A stretch of 64,000 bases of DNA from Hysterangium stoloniferum (lineage: Eukaryota; Basidiomycota; Agaricomycetes; Hysterangiales; Hysterangiaceae), in contig WHVD01000077.1 in assembly GCA_015178975.1 (NCBI GenBank), positions 345,494 through 409,493 on the forward strand, read 5' to 3'. The position numbers were made by a program, and so were the translations under genes. Every line of letters starts with the position of its first letter. Position 1 is the first letter of the stretch. Under the pieces are notes generated by a model that had not been told where the DNA came from, made no database searches, and was given only the letters and a program-made list of their open reading frames with translations. This document shows, in pieces, positions 45,713 to 57,620 of the stretch.

Positions 45713-46313
45713 TCAAAGCCAGTAATGCTGATAACAAATGTGAGCACAAACATTAATTTATAAATGTAAATCATTTCACACTCACTGTCAGGGTATTGAC
45801 TTTATTTTATTTTATTTTATTTTATGCACCTACAAACAGTACAGGCAGAGGTGCGAGCATGATTACATAATCACACTGCCGCCTGCATGAAAAGCAGTGG
45901 CACTGTGATGCAATGCAGCATGGCATAGCCAAATGATGGTGCCAATGTAAGCCCGACAGTGCCACCTACACCCAGACAGACACAGAGTGCTTCACACTAT
46001 TAGTAATAATAATTAGTAAAGGTTCCTGACAACTCCATCATATTCCAGTGTAACAAGTCAGCAGCTCACTAATGCTATGTTGTGGGGCCAGCAACTCAAT
46101 ATCCCGTATCCGGAAATATTAGTAATTAGTTAGTATTTATTTAGTATAAAAGACACAATAACATCTTGAATAATACATATAATATGATCATCTTTTGACT
46201 ACAGGTTATGGGCCCTGGCTGAAACTAGAACAAGTATATACATATCTCTACTCTAGAATTCGACGCTCATATCTTTACACCAGAAATTCTAATCAAACAA
46301 TAATTACCTACAA
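45713..46313. other. Spacer with TTTTA microsatellite and Copia LTR/leader
   Basis: Contains (TTTTA)n at about 45801-45825. The right part (about 46130-46240) has a TATAAAAG box and then ggttatgggccctggc, which looks like a Copia LTR end followed by its primer-binding region. LTR limits cannot be fixed. Confidence 0.4.
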
Positions 46314-48545
46314 TGTCACTTAAATGGGGACAATTATTTCACATGGAAACAGAAACTCAAGTGGATCTTAATAGAACAACATCTATGGGTGTATGTGGAT
46401 GGATCGACTGGAGAGCTGATGCTGGCAGACCCTAAGAATATAATGGAAGAAGAACAGTAGGCAATTATGCATTGGAAATGGAAAGATCAACAGGCTTATG
46501 CGGCAATTTGCTTACGCATAAGTGATAATTACTTGGTATACAGTATACAGGAGGATTAATTACCACACTTGATGTTTGGTGAACACTATCAAACATATTC
46601 AAGGCGAAAGGCCCCATTGGTATAATTAACAAGCACTGAGAATTCTTCAAAACATTTGCTGAAGAAGGCCCTGATATGGAGCTACACATATGAAAGCTCA
46701 GAACTTTACAACAAGAACTATGTACATAGTCATGGAGAATATATCTCAGATAAAAATTTCACAAATACTCTACTTACTTCCCTACCAGACTCTTGGTCAA
46801 CATTCATCACTGCTGTAAACATGGGAATTGAGTTGCTTACATCAGATTCATTAATTTCCAGAATCCTGGGAGAAGCCAGATTGTGGAAATTAACTATGGA
46901 GAAATCAACTGTGCTTAAGGCACAAGAAGCGAAAACTACCAGGAAGAAGCACCATACAGGCACTGTCAAGGGAAAGTGCCAAAATTGTGGAGGAAAGGGA
47001 CACTACCAAGCAGATTGCTGGGAAAAAGGTAGTGGAAAGGAGGGCCAAGCACCAAAATGGTGGAAACACAGAAAAGACAAAGACCAGGCCAACCAGACCA
47101 ATGAAAATAATAACAGCAAAGATTTCACATTTGTCTCAAACAAACCAGCAGAGATTATGTCAGCATATTGGCTTGCAGATTCTGCTGCAATGACCCACAT
47201 TGCCAGGAACAGGCAAGACTTTATTAATTACATAGCCAAAATGTTGTCTATTGAAGGGTTGCCCCAGGATTAGTCCTCAAGACCTTGGGACAAGGAACTG
47301 TCAAGTTACAGTTCAAAAACAACAATAAATGCTATTCTGTTGAACTAAGGGACATTAAACAGGCCCCAGATGCACCAAAAAATCTTCCAAGTATTGGGCG
47401 TTTAACTGATAATGGACATGAGGCTCTATTTACATCATCAGGTGTCAATTCAAGTTGCCTAATGGTACTATATTTGGAGAAGGCCAAAAAGTCGGGCACA
47501 TGTACCAAATGAAGGCACAAATCAATATGAGCACCAAACCAAGTGAGTTTGCTGTGATTGCTAAAATGCACACTTGGGACAAATGGCACAGGATACTTGG
47601 CCATATCAGTATTGGAGCGGTCAAATTATTAAAGAAAAATAAACTAGTTACAGGACTACAGGTGGACGAAACACAAGAATTTACTCAATGCAAGGCTTGC
47701 ATACAAGGAAAGGCACATGTGGAGCCATTTCCAAAATGGGCTGAAGACTCTGTAAGCAATATAGGCGAATTAACCATATCCAATGTATGGGGACCAGCTG
47801 CAACCAAAGGACCAAATTATGAGAAGAATTTTTACTCATTCATGGATATTAAAACAAGGCACAGTGTTTTATTTACAGATACATCAAAGGACCAGGCCCT
47901 GAAACACTTCAAAATGTACAAGGCATTTGTTGAAAATCAAATAAACAAAAAATTAAAATGTATTAGGACATACAATGGTGGTGAATACACAAGCAAACTA
48001 TTCAAAGATTTTTGTGCAGAGGAGGGAATAATTACAAAAAACATGGCACCTTATTCCCTTGCCCAAAATGGGATAGCTGAACGGTTAAATTACACAATAG
48101 TCAAACATGCAAGGGCCATGATATATGTGAAGGATTCACTGAAAACCTTATGGCCAGAAGCCATTTCATATGCAAGCTATATCAAGAACTGATCACCTAC
48201 CTGAGCTCTTGGAGCTGACATAACACCCTATGAAGTGTTTTTTGGTAAGAAACCAGATGTGTCATGATTAGAAGAATTTGGGACTAAATGTTGGGTTATG
48301 GTACCTAACAAATGGGGATCAAAATTGGATCCCAAAGCAGAAGAGCATATATTCACAGGAATATCTGAGAACGCTAAAGCCTGGAAGTACTATAACACAA
48401 AACTAAGTGTGTTCAAACTTCTAGAAAAATTACATTTGATATTACAGACACTAAACTATACCCAATAGCTGGAGAAAGTGAGGGTGAAGAAATAACTACT
48501 GTCCCACTCGAGGGGGAGAGTTTCAATGCTGAGCGACCCAGTAGT
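46314..48545 (+). pseudogene. Ty1/Copia polyprotein remnant
   Basis: ATG at 46314 (MSLKWGQLFHMETETQVDLN). Gag continues in pieces (FTNTLLTSLPDSWSTFITAV), then the zinc knuckle CQNCGGKGHYQADC and the protease WLADSAAMTHI. A GAG-pre-integrase zinc domain follows (WHRILGHIS, then CKACIQGKAH), then the integrase core from about 47.7 kb. Two catalytic positions are altered: TISNVWGPA has Asn where Asp is usual, and TYNGGEY has Tyr for Asp; the Glu context is AQNGIAERLN. RT and RNase H are absent: homology stops near 48.5 kb after a polypurine-like gagggggaga. Confidence 0.82.
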
Positions 48546-48548
48546 AGG

Positions 48549-50340
48549 GCCATATACTATAAGTCATCTTAAGATTCTGTGTATTAACTGATGGACATAG
48601 GTCAGTATATAGGGAGCTCACACAGAGGTGATGTGTCAGATTCTTAGGGTAGATACACAGCATGTGATATGCAGATTATAGGGGTATTCACACAAAGGTA
48701 ATTATTGAGATTCTTAATGTACATACACAGAACATGATATACAGATTATATGGGTGTCTACACCATGGTGATTCTCAAGATTCTTAGGGTGAATACATAG
48801 TACATATTATGCAGAAATGGATGTGATCACACAGTGGTGATTATTGAGATTCTTAAGATAGACATACAGTACATGATATTCATATTTTGGGACTGAGCTG
48901 CACTGAGGGGATCTTGAGATCCTTAGGGAAGACACACAGCACATGATATGCAAATTAGAGTGGTGGTCACATACTACAATTATCTTGAGATTTTGTGTAT
49001 TAACTGATGACTGAGCCAGTATATAGGGGCAGTCACCCAGAGTAAAATCTTCAGATTCTAGAGGATGATCCACAGGGTGAAACCTTGAGATTTATAAACT
49101 TGATACATACATATAGCATAATCTCGAGATTCTTAAGAATATAATACAAAGGAAAATCCTGAGATTTGTAAGATTGACCTACACAGCCTATGGGCCATGT
49201 ACTACATGTCATCTTAAGATTCTGTGCATTCACTGATGGAAATGGGTTAGTATAAAGGGATGTTCCCACAGAGCACATTGCTGAGGTTCTTAGAGAAAGC
49301 ACACAAGGCATGGAATCCAGATTATAGGAGTTCTCATACAGCAGTAATTAATGAGATTATTAGGATAGATACACAGTATATAGAGTCTAGGCATATTCAC
49401 AGGGAATGATTCCTGCGATTCATAGGTGAGACACACAGTTCATGATATGCAGATTATAGGGGACTTGTGAAACAGTGGTTCCTGAGATTCTCAGATAAAC
49501 ACATAAATATAATTATGGGATGATCACACAGCATTAATTCTGAAGATTCCTAGGGTCCTCACACAGCACCTTATATACATAATGCAAAGTGGCTAACACA
49601 GAGGTGATTCATGAGCTCTTTCAGGTAGATACACATTCCCTGATATGCACATTATAGGACTGCTCACACAGCAGTGAGTCCTGAGAATCCTAGGGGAGCC
49701 ACAGGAAACATGGTATGCATGTGACAGGGTTTCTGACACAGACGTCATTTCTGAGATTCCTGGGATGGATACACAGTCCCTGATACACAGATTATAGGGG
49801 TGCTCACACAGCAATGATTCCTGAGATCTGTAGGTATATACACAATACATAATATGCAGATTGTTGGGGTGTTCACACATTGGTGTCAATGCATCAGTGA
49901 ACCATATACTATCTCATCTTAAGATTTTGTGCATTAACTGATGGAAATTCCAGTATATAGGTTCAGTAAAACATTGTTAAATATTGAGTTTATGGTATGA
50001 GCCACAGGGAGAGACCCTGAGATTCCATGGGATGACCCACAGAGTTAAATATTGAGATCTTATAAGATGACCAAGAGAGCAAAGTCTCAGGATCCCATGG
50101 GATGAACTACAGAGTAAAATCATGAGATTCATAACAGTAGTGTATATAGTATAATCTTAGGATACCTAAGCATATAGCATAGGGGAAGATATCGAGATCC
50201 CATGGGATGACCAGTAGAGCAAAATATCAGTATTACAAAGGATGAACCACAATGTGAAATCTTAAGATTTGTAAGATAGGCATATACAGTATAATCTGGA
50301 GCATTTAAGCTTATAGTGTAACTGGATATCAGTGTAGACA
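48549..50340. repeat. Satellite-like array of degenerate ~70 bp units
   Basis: Non-coding. A unit of about 70 bp, built on gattcttaggg-agatacacag-acatgatatgcagattata-ggtgttcacaca, recurs at 48638, 48708, 48779, 48847 and 48918 and more loosely to about 49880. A second motif (cttaagattctgtg-attaactgatgga-cagtatataggg) is interspersed near 48560, 48990, 49210 and 49915. From 49990 to 50300 a shorter unit of about 45-60 bp takes over (gagat-ccatgggatgacc-acagag). Confidence 0.85.
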
Positions 50341-51183
50341 GACACTACCAACAGATTCCATCTGCAAGATAGTATGTTCATGGTAGACAGCAGGTCTGAG
50401 AATTGAGATGACAGAACTTAGTGGCTATGTGAATGTTGCACTACAGTGATGATGAAATTGGATACTGATGCCCAGAATGAGATATGAGTCATTTTCATGA
50501 TGGAAAATAGTCTGTGGCATTTCACAAAGCAAACTTGCCAGTTTCCCTATTTGTTTACTTGCAGAACAGCACAGTGTAAGACTAGTATCTGCTGCAGGTG
50601 CAGACAGACACTAGAATGAGTGATGGGGAAGAAACCACTACTATATTATAATCCACATGTACAGAATATATACAAGTGGAGAATAATGGAGTGAGAACAA
50701 TAGGAGTGAGAACAAGGGGTGGAACAATGGGAAATGGTGAACAATGGGATCAAATATTACCAAATCGCAGTGTAGGGAGTGTCACTCCCTTACAACAGTT
50801 ATGCATTTCATACATGAATGATTCAAGGATTGCTTCCAAGTTTCGCTGATAGGCTTATTGTAAATGGTATAATAGCTGGTAGTTTGTACACTATTTTCGG
50901 TGAGTGGGGCATCTCAAGTGTTTGGATCTCTTCCACAACTGGACTACCTCATCCACCCAATTCCAAGTGAAGAAGGATGTAGATCACCTATCCATTTTTT
51001 ATATGGAATCACAGCTCCAATTTGACAATTCTAGCCTCCAGGTGATCTATACCATGGCATAGCACCCTCTGGCAACATCACCTGCATCAGTCGATGTCTG
51101 AGCTATTGGGCTCATGATGCCTACATATGTATGAATGAAAAATGAAAAATGTCTGCACAAGGTACTAATTAAATTAACACAAA
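50341..51183. other. Intergenic, no gene recognised
   Basis: Includes a small gagtgagaacaa duplication near 50690-50720. Nothing coding was seen. Confidence 0.45.
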
Positions 51184-53469
51184 TTAGAAACTATTATCTG
51201 GATAAGACTCTTTTCTCAATTCCTCATAATGCCCCTCTGCAATTTCTGCCAGATTCCTAAAAAGGAGCATCTGACGGTGAGCAAAGGCTGCTGCCCCACG
51301 AATGACATTGTTATTCCATTCTTCTAATCCTTGTCGTCCTTTCCAAATGTTTTCCAGGTATCTGAATGTTTTTCCAATCCGTTCTCCTTCAGCACCGAGT
51401 AAACGTACCTCCTCATCCCATCTGGCATGGCTAGCCTTTGCATGCAACCACTCAATACAAATAACTAGGTGTCTGTTATAAAAATGCAGTTTATGGTTCA
51501 ACAATTCTCACCTTCTGTTGTCCACCTATCCACAGCCCCCCGAATCTCACTTGGACTACTTTCATCATTAAATGTGACCTCCAACTTCCAAAACCAAGCC
51601 AATTCCCGTTTTCCCTTCCCACCACTTGCTGCTTTAGCTTTGGCCATCTCGCCTCTTTTTCCCCATGTCCCATGGTCATCCATCCATTCTGACAGCATAA
51701 TGCAATCAGAGTCAGATAGTTCTTTCAGCTGAGACCATGTGCTGTTAGTCTCTGGAATTTGTGTGTTCCCTCGTAAATGCTCCAATGCTTTGTATGATCG
51801 TTGATAGACCTCCTTCCACTTCTGGACTTGGCTTGTTGGTCTGTCTACCTGAGTTTCTGACCATGTATAAACCCTATTACCACTGCCCTCTGCTGTGCTG
51901 TAATTCTGGCGGATTTCAAATGACTTTAACCCCAATGCTGTACGCAATTTCTTCAATGCATCATGGGCTTGCCCAATTCGCAATTGTTGTTCGACAATAG
52001 CTAGTGCTTCGAGCCCTAACCTCCTTTGCGACTCACAAGGGAAATCTGATGGGAGTCCTAGAAAAGCATTTTCAGGATCACCTTCTGTGCATCTTAGTTC
52101 TTGTATGGCATCACTTGGCATGAAGTCGTTGAGGCTCTGAAACCACATATCCAGTGAACGGCTCATTTTGCGTCTGGATTCCAGCAGTTCAGCCTTCTGT
52201 CCATCAGTGACCATGTGCATCTTTCTGATATGAAGCATCTGTCTATAGATAATATTATCAGGCCAACATCTTTGACGACTAATAATTTTCTGTCTTACTG
52301 GCGCATTTCAATGTCTATTCCCATATTTATCCCTACACTTCTCGACAACCTAACTGAATGTGGAATCTGTAAGTGTGCTGAGTTTCTAATGGATGATTGG
52401 CCTTCTACTGCTTCTTCTTCTTGTAGATTTTTCAGGATTGCCATCCGTGAAGGTGATTCAATAACACGGGGCCTGTACTGACTGCCATTAGACTCCACTG
52501 ACTCCTTAGTGAGTTTTTCAACCAAGTCTATGCCCATGGCCTCCTCGAGAGCCTCCAATGTCTCACATTTTCTTGCACACATAGCCTGCCCTATCCGGAA
52601 AGCCTTCAAGACTCGGATACCTTTGGAGTGTGTCAATTAATATTATATATCCCGATTGTCATTACTCACTCTCCCCAGTTGCTTTTCTCCAGTTCCAATC
52701 ACACATGGCATCGTTTATTGTGTCACGACGATGACCAAATCCTATTTCACGGATCGAGGTTGCCATCATCCCTAAGGCCGCCCAATTACTTTCCACCAAC
52801 TCTCCGCAAGTGCGGCCCACATTCTTTGTCCAATTGAATGAAAATTTGTCCGCACACCCCTCAATATGTGCTGCAAGATGGAATTTTGGGACAAGCCAAA
52901 CTACGATTAATGCTGAAAATAGTGATTGTTCAGTGGGTGTCATCAGTGGCCAAGACCTCTCTGCAATTCGTTCCATGAAATTAATATGATACTTGCAGGC
53001 AATATCATATGAAATGATGATGCGATGTAAACCCATCTGCATAATCCAGAGAAGTACTTGCACAAGTGCAAAATCGAAGTTCACAAATCTAGGTGATATC
53101 AAATCTCGCAACCCACTTGCCGATACCTAGGAGCTCACCTTTCCCCCTTTGCTAAGGCAACTGTACCACCTTTGAAAAATGCACCGCTTCTGGCACAACT
53201 GATTGAGATTAAACCAGTACATGGCCTATTCTTGGATTGACCTGACCTGGCTGCATCTCCAGCACAGAATCCTCAGCATGTTATATCCTTGGCTTTACTC
53301 AAGTATGTATCATCTGATCACACCAAATTGAGCACTCACAGATGTATCATTATCCACCCCTCCCCGCACCTGACAAAAATCCTTATATTTGTCATTTTCT
53401 GCATAGAATGCACCATCACCAAATAGTGACGGGTCTGAAGCCTCCCCGCCACCTTTATTATTACGTCGC
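51184..53469 (-). pseudogene. KDZ-family transposase, 5'-truncated
   Basis: Minus strand with several introns. The first recognised exon (from about 53469) reads ASDPSLFGDGAFYAENDKY and ends at GTGAGT (53339). Next comes a Cys-containing exon (CTGLISISCARSGAFFKGGT, ending KGER). The core is at about 53090-52670: SYDIACKYHINFMERI, VPKFHLAAHIEGCADKFSFN, then GRTCGELVESNWAALG. A long helical C-terminal part follows (52630-51184) with EALAIVEQQLRIGQAHDALK and WLHAKASHARWDEEVRLLGA, split by introns such as GTAAGA...CTATAG at about 52240-52298. These are hallmarks of Kyakuja-Dileera-Zisupton transposases. The N terminus, including the first catalytic Asp region, is missing: sequence switches to a FunK1 gene at about 53470-53483. 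Confidence 0.78.
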
Positions 53470-53482
53470 AAAGTGCCGTCGC

Positions 53483-54127
53483 AAATAATGTAATCTGACC
53501 CAGTGTATCAGGCGCAGTCTTGGAACTACGCTCGAAGGGACCACTGTCATTGAACGCGTCATCAACGGCTATTTTAAATTCAACAGTCATCTTTGTCTGT
53601 GTTATATCCAATAGGCCTGATCGCTTGAAATTGGGAGAATATATTTGTATGTCTGGCTTGACTTGTTTTCCTCCAAAGTCCACGGCAGGTGTGGTGTGAG
53701 CGTCCACGAGTTCAAGGTTAGGACAAAATTTTGCAAGAAGATTAATCTATATCTTAAATTAATTCCAATCAATCTAAAGGCACCACAAAATAACGTACCC
53801 AGGGCTTGTACATGGAAAACTCGCTCTTGGATTGACTGAAAGCTTTGGTGTGTCGGCGGTAAGCTCCGGACAGGGGTTGCGAGTTTTGGGGAGATATTGA
53901 CTCAAGAAGTCCTCTGCTCTGACGGGACCGACTACTCGCCCAGATATTTCTTTGGACATCGCGGTGATCCTCTCATCTCTCCTTATGTGCATAGAAGAAT
54001 ACACCTGTGATCTTGATTCCTTCTTTAGAATGGGAGTGGCACCCAACTTCGTAGGATCCGCGGTAGGACGACGGTGGTGTTTTCGGGCGGAAATCATGAG
54101 GCGATGTAGTGTTCTTCGGCATCGAGT
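53483..54127 (-). pseudogene. FunK1-type kinase, N-terminal part, copy 1
   Basis: Minus strand. The frame of the Met at 54097 reads DPTKLGATPILKKES, then MSKEISGRVVGPVRAEDFLS, the N terminus of fungal-specific FunK1 kinases. After an intron-like gap it continues VDFGGKQVKPDIQIYS, then MTVEFKIAVDDAFNDSGPFE and DTLGQITLFATA, the conserved pre-kinase region. Frames do not join cleanly around 53830. Homology to copy 3 (63291-64000) is close and extends about 70 bp upstream of the start. After ACGGCAC the sequence changes to KDZ transposase, so the kinase domain is lost. Confidence 0.75.
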
Positions 54128-54924
54128 GTTAATGCAAGGTGATCAAGCAAGGACAAGCGCGATCGTGGTGGCGTCTGTCACGTGTTGTCACAGGGGAAAG
54201 TGGGGTGTCGCGACTGCCGCAAACACCTCAAAATGCCCTCAAAAACACATTTGACTAGCATAAATAGATATAACTTTCCATCTATATCATAATACATCAA
54301 TATGTGTACTGGGGGACTGTTAATTTACTTTAAGACAGTTTTAATTTTTAAAATAGTGTATTAGGCCCTTTTTTTATAGCATATCATTTAACATGATATT
54401 ACCTTTCAAAATATGACTCTGTTTTAGTTTGAAACCAAAATGTGTGTTCGCGGCTGATGGTAAATAAGTCAATTGGGGGGCTGACAATAGAGATCATACT
54501 CAGAAAACAACCCAGGCTTGAGTTATAAAGAGACTTGAAGGCATAAAATGTTTGATTATATATTCAGTATTTAAGCAGGGTTTCAATGAGTGTGTTTCAT
54601 CCTCAAGCATTATGAATTGATCTTACTCTCTATTGTCTATTAGCGAAGACCAGGTACACCTCATTAATGCTTCTCACAGCTGAAAGACTTAGAGGGCTGG
54701 TGAAGGAGCCATAAGAGACGTGGGGTGCAATATAGAAAGCATGTACTTCGGCATCCGATCGTAAAATCATTAAATGGAGGTGTTCTTTCCCAAAGTCAGA
54801 TGAACAACCTTTTTGCTGACTCGAGAATAATGCTGCAATGTTTTTGTCCTGCTGCTAACCCGACTGTGAGTGATTTAAGCCATTTCTCAAATCAATAAGT
54901 ATTGAACCCATTCATTCTTATTAG
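54128..54924. other. Intergenic, FunK1 promoter side
   Basis: The first 100 bp are similar (inverted) to 63200-63290. The rest holds no gene. Confidence 0.5.
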
Positions 54925-55055
54925 TGTCAAAGCAAGATGACATCATCAGAATCTATTGGACAAGAGGGAGTGTATAAGTATTTATGCCTTGGAGTGTGGA
55001 CAACAGCTAAAAATTCTTTCAGTACTTCTCTACCAGTATTATTGATACATCTGGG
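54925..55055 (+). repeat. Relic of the 5' end of the MULE-like transposase gene
   Basis: Collinear with about 3315-3460. Shared stretches include atgacatcatcagaatctat, gagtgtataagtatttatgc and gccttggagtgtggacaaca, covering part of exon 1, intron 1 and the start of exon 2. The intron carries a small deletion. Homology stops at catctggg. Confidence 0.8.
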
Positions 55056-55501
55056 CGGGCATGGGAACAACATGGTCCAGTCCCTATTATTTGAAGAGAG
55101 TCAGTCACTAGCGCGTGCCAGCGTGCATTACTGAATCACGGATAGCCGCTGTGGATACAGTATGACAGCTATAAAGGCTGAATTGAACTTTTGATATATC
55201 TGCCGTGCCCGGTCGGAAAAATACCAACCCACAACTGTCCATAGCTTCACCTGACTGTATCAATGTCATCGATGACATTATCTAGATAGGTCAAGGTTGG
55301 TCTTTCACAGATCCAATGATTTATCTGTCTGCTATAATTTAGCAAGATATACGCCCTAGACTTGAATATCTTTTATTCTATATAGATAGGATGATGTTGA
55401 GCCATTGAGAGCCAGGCAATGCGCGTGAGTGTCAACCCTAACCCGTAAACCTGTTCGTTCCGGCCTCACTAATAGCACATTATATTATATTTTCACATAA
55501 A
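55056..55501. other. Intergenic, no gene recognised
   Basis: Non-coding remnant between two gene fragments. Confidence 0.4.
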
Positions 55502-55935
55502 ATGAATATTATATGCAGAAAACTCTTTTCCTGTGTCTGCCTCCAGTCCTCCTCAGGTTACTCAAGCCTCTATGGATCCACCAGTTTGTACGTATATCGG
55601 TCTCTTCATGGAATTGCCAGTGATTCCCTTTCGACAGCCCACGGGGACGCTTATGACAAGGCTGAAATTTTTCACAGAGATATTAGCTCAGGCAATATTC
55701 TTATCACTCAGACCGGCGGCGGATTGTTAATTGACTGGGACCTTTGCAAAAAGCTTCAACATATACGTCAAGGACAAGGACACATTGAAAGGACTGTGAG
55801 TACCTCCGAATCCTATTGGGAATTCTTCTGAATTTTGTTTGGCGTTTTGTGATCTGTTTCTGTCATGGACAGGGTACTTGGCAATTCATGGCTGCTCGTT
55901 TGCTGGTGATCCCGACCGACGGGGAGCGACCAGTG
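55502..55935 (+). pseudogene. FunK1-type kinase, catalytic-loop fragment, copy 2
   Basis: Plus strand: EIFHRDISSGNILITQ (catalytic loop, HRD) and GGGLLIDWDLCKKLQ (the DFG-equivalent, D-W-D), ending HIERT at a GTGAGT donor (55796). A 77 nt intron leads to GTWQFMAARLL (55873 on), the typical activation segment of this family. It then breaks off at the tRNA-bearing repeat near 55935. Only the middle of the kinase domain is left. Confidence 0.78.
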
Positions 55936-55938
55936 ATT

Positions 55939-56032
55939 TGCCTCAGGAGGGAGTCGAACCCACAACCTTAAGAATCTTACCCGGTCAGAGGGACTGTAAG
56001 ACTCTCACGCTCTACCGCTGAGCTACCGAAGC
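55939..56032 (-). tRNA. tRNA-Lys(CTT)-like gene with intron, copy 1
   Basis: Cloverleaf: acceptor GCTTCGG/CTGAGGC (one G-T), D-arm GCTC/GAGC, anticodon stem TGAGA/TCTTA with anticodon CTT, intron of 22 nt (CAGTCCC...GGGTAAGA) after position 37. The intron's TAAGA pairs with the anticodon region, as usual for tRNA introns. The T-arm GTGGG/CCCTC has one mismatch, so it may be a pseudogene. Confidence 0.72.
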
Positions 56033-56384
56033 CTTACTTACGATATCCACAGTCTATTAGATGCTGAACAACGACACCACCGTTGTAACATTTTCGATTT
56101 GACTGCTATTTTTTCCCTCATTCCAGACTAATTTGTCATATTACAGCTTAATTTGTTGTACTAGTATATACAGAGACAAACGGAAAGTTTCAGAAGGCTA
56201 AGTCGATGTATCTTGGGGTGCGAACTTTGAACTTTTACATAGTTATGCATATGCTTGTTTGGTACTTGATGGCTAGTTCCATAATTCTTAAACATATTTC
56301 ACGCGCTTGGAAAAAAAAATATATATCCAGTTCAATGGGAACTCTTGGTAGGAAGGAGCCCGTGATTTAACGGGATAAAAATAC

Positions 56385-56478
56385 TGCTTCAGGCGGGAGT
56401 CGAACCCACAACCTCAAGAATCTTACCCGGTCAGAGGGACTGTAAGAATCTCACGCTCTACCGCTGAGCTACCGAAGC
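56385..56478 (-). tRNA. tRNA-Lys(CTT)-like gene with intron, copy 2
   Basis: The best-paired copy: acceptor GCTTCGG/CTGAAGC, anticodon stem TGAGA/TCTTG, loop TTCTTA then intron, T-arm GTGGG/CCCGC with TTCGACT loop. Compared with copy 3 the acceptor stem differs by a compensatory T-A for C-G. Confidence 0.8.
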
Positions 56479-56684
56479 CTTACTTACGACATCCACATTC
56501 TATTAGATGCTGAACAACGACACCACCGTTGTAACATTTTCGATTTGACTGCTATTTTTTCCCTCTTTCCAGACTTATTTGTCATACTACACCTTAATTT
56601 GTTGTACCAGTATATACAGTAATAAAAATTTAAATTCATAAGGCCAAGTCAATACATCTTGGGGCGCCGATTCAGTCGTTCCCA

Positions 56685-57620
56685 AGTTGAACACGCAGTG
56701 TTTTACAGATACACTGACGCAGATACACTGATCGTCAAAGTGGATCCTGGTGATATGACGATAGCCAGAAGCTCCAAGAGTCATATTCCAATTTAACGAT
56801 CAATCTTGTGCGGAATTCAAAGTTAAGGACCTAGGAGAGTTTAAATGGCTCTTAGGGTTCGAGATCAAATGGGATTGCACCGCAAGAACTATTTCATTTT
56901 CACGGCGTTTCGTACATTAACAAGATATTAGCGCGTTTTGGCCCACCAGCCGCAAAGCCGCTATCTACGCCGCTCGACCCTCACCAGCATCTTTCCGCAT
57001 CTCAATCACCTATTATGTCCTGCCAGTATGAAGATATGAAAAACATACCGTGTCACGGGGCCATAGGTTCACTGATGTATGACCCAGCTTGGTTAGAGCT
57101 TCACCCTTTCGTTGCTCTCAGTTTATGCAGAATCCCGGTTGACAGCATTAGGAGGCTGTAAAGAGGTGTAGATATCTAAAGGGAACGCGATATCAGTGGC
57201 TTTTACTCAGAGATAGACGTGGCGACTCACAAAACGTACTTGAAGGCTTCACTGACGCGGATTGGTGACCATAAGAGCACAGGTATTCGATCTCAGGCTA
57301 CGTTTTGTAAGCCTGGTGCCTCAGTCTTACGCATGTCTTACGCATGTTTCTATTCGCACATGATCACGACATATAAGTTTTCCTTCTCTTTCTTTCCCGT
57401 TTGCTACACTGTCCTGTATCCAGTCTCGCTCTAGACAATACACCGTGGTCCTGTCAACTTGCTTGACCCACCTGTGAGCCTATTTGACAAAGCGCTTTCA
57501 CGTTTCACCATAGAAGGGGGCCCCATCTCCTGGGGTTTTAAAAATAGCCCATTGTTGCACTATCAACGACCGAGGCAGAATACATGGCTGCCACTCGCAC
57601 GATTTATTTCGACGTGACAA
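56685..57620 (+). pseudogene. Ty1/Copia RT-RNase H relic
   Basis: Pieces of the C-terminal Copia polyprotein in shifting frames: EHAVFYRYTDADTLIVKVDP at 56690; EFKVKDLGEFKWLLGFEIKW at about 56815; FGPPAAKPLSTPLDPHQHLS at about 56940; RIGDHKSTGIRS at about 57255; and LSTTEAEYMAATRT at about 57565. The order is that of Ty1/Copia. No LTRs seen. Confidence 0.72.

Larger units (their letters stand above)
55936..56665 (-). repeat. tRNA-bearing repeat, two tandem units
   Basis: Each unit is a 94 nt tRNA-like gene followed (minus strand) by about 350 bp containing a short T-run, cccgttaaatcacgggctcc, gttatgcatatgcttg (complement), and ttgttgtactagtatatac. The unit length is 446 bp (tRNA start to tRNA start). 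The same unit, in the opposite orientation, is at 60003-60600. Confidence 0.8.

Noticed and set aside
48549-50340. Regular repeats considered as a CRISPR array
   Set aside because: Units are degenerate and contiguous, without constant repeats and unique spacers, and the genome is eukaryotic.
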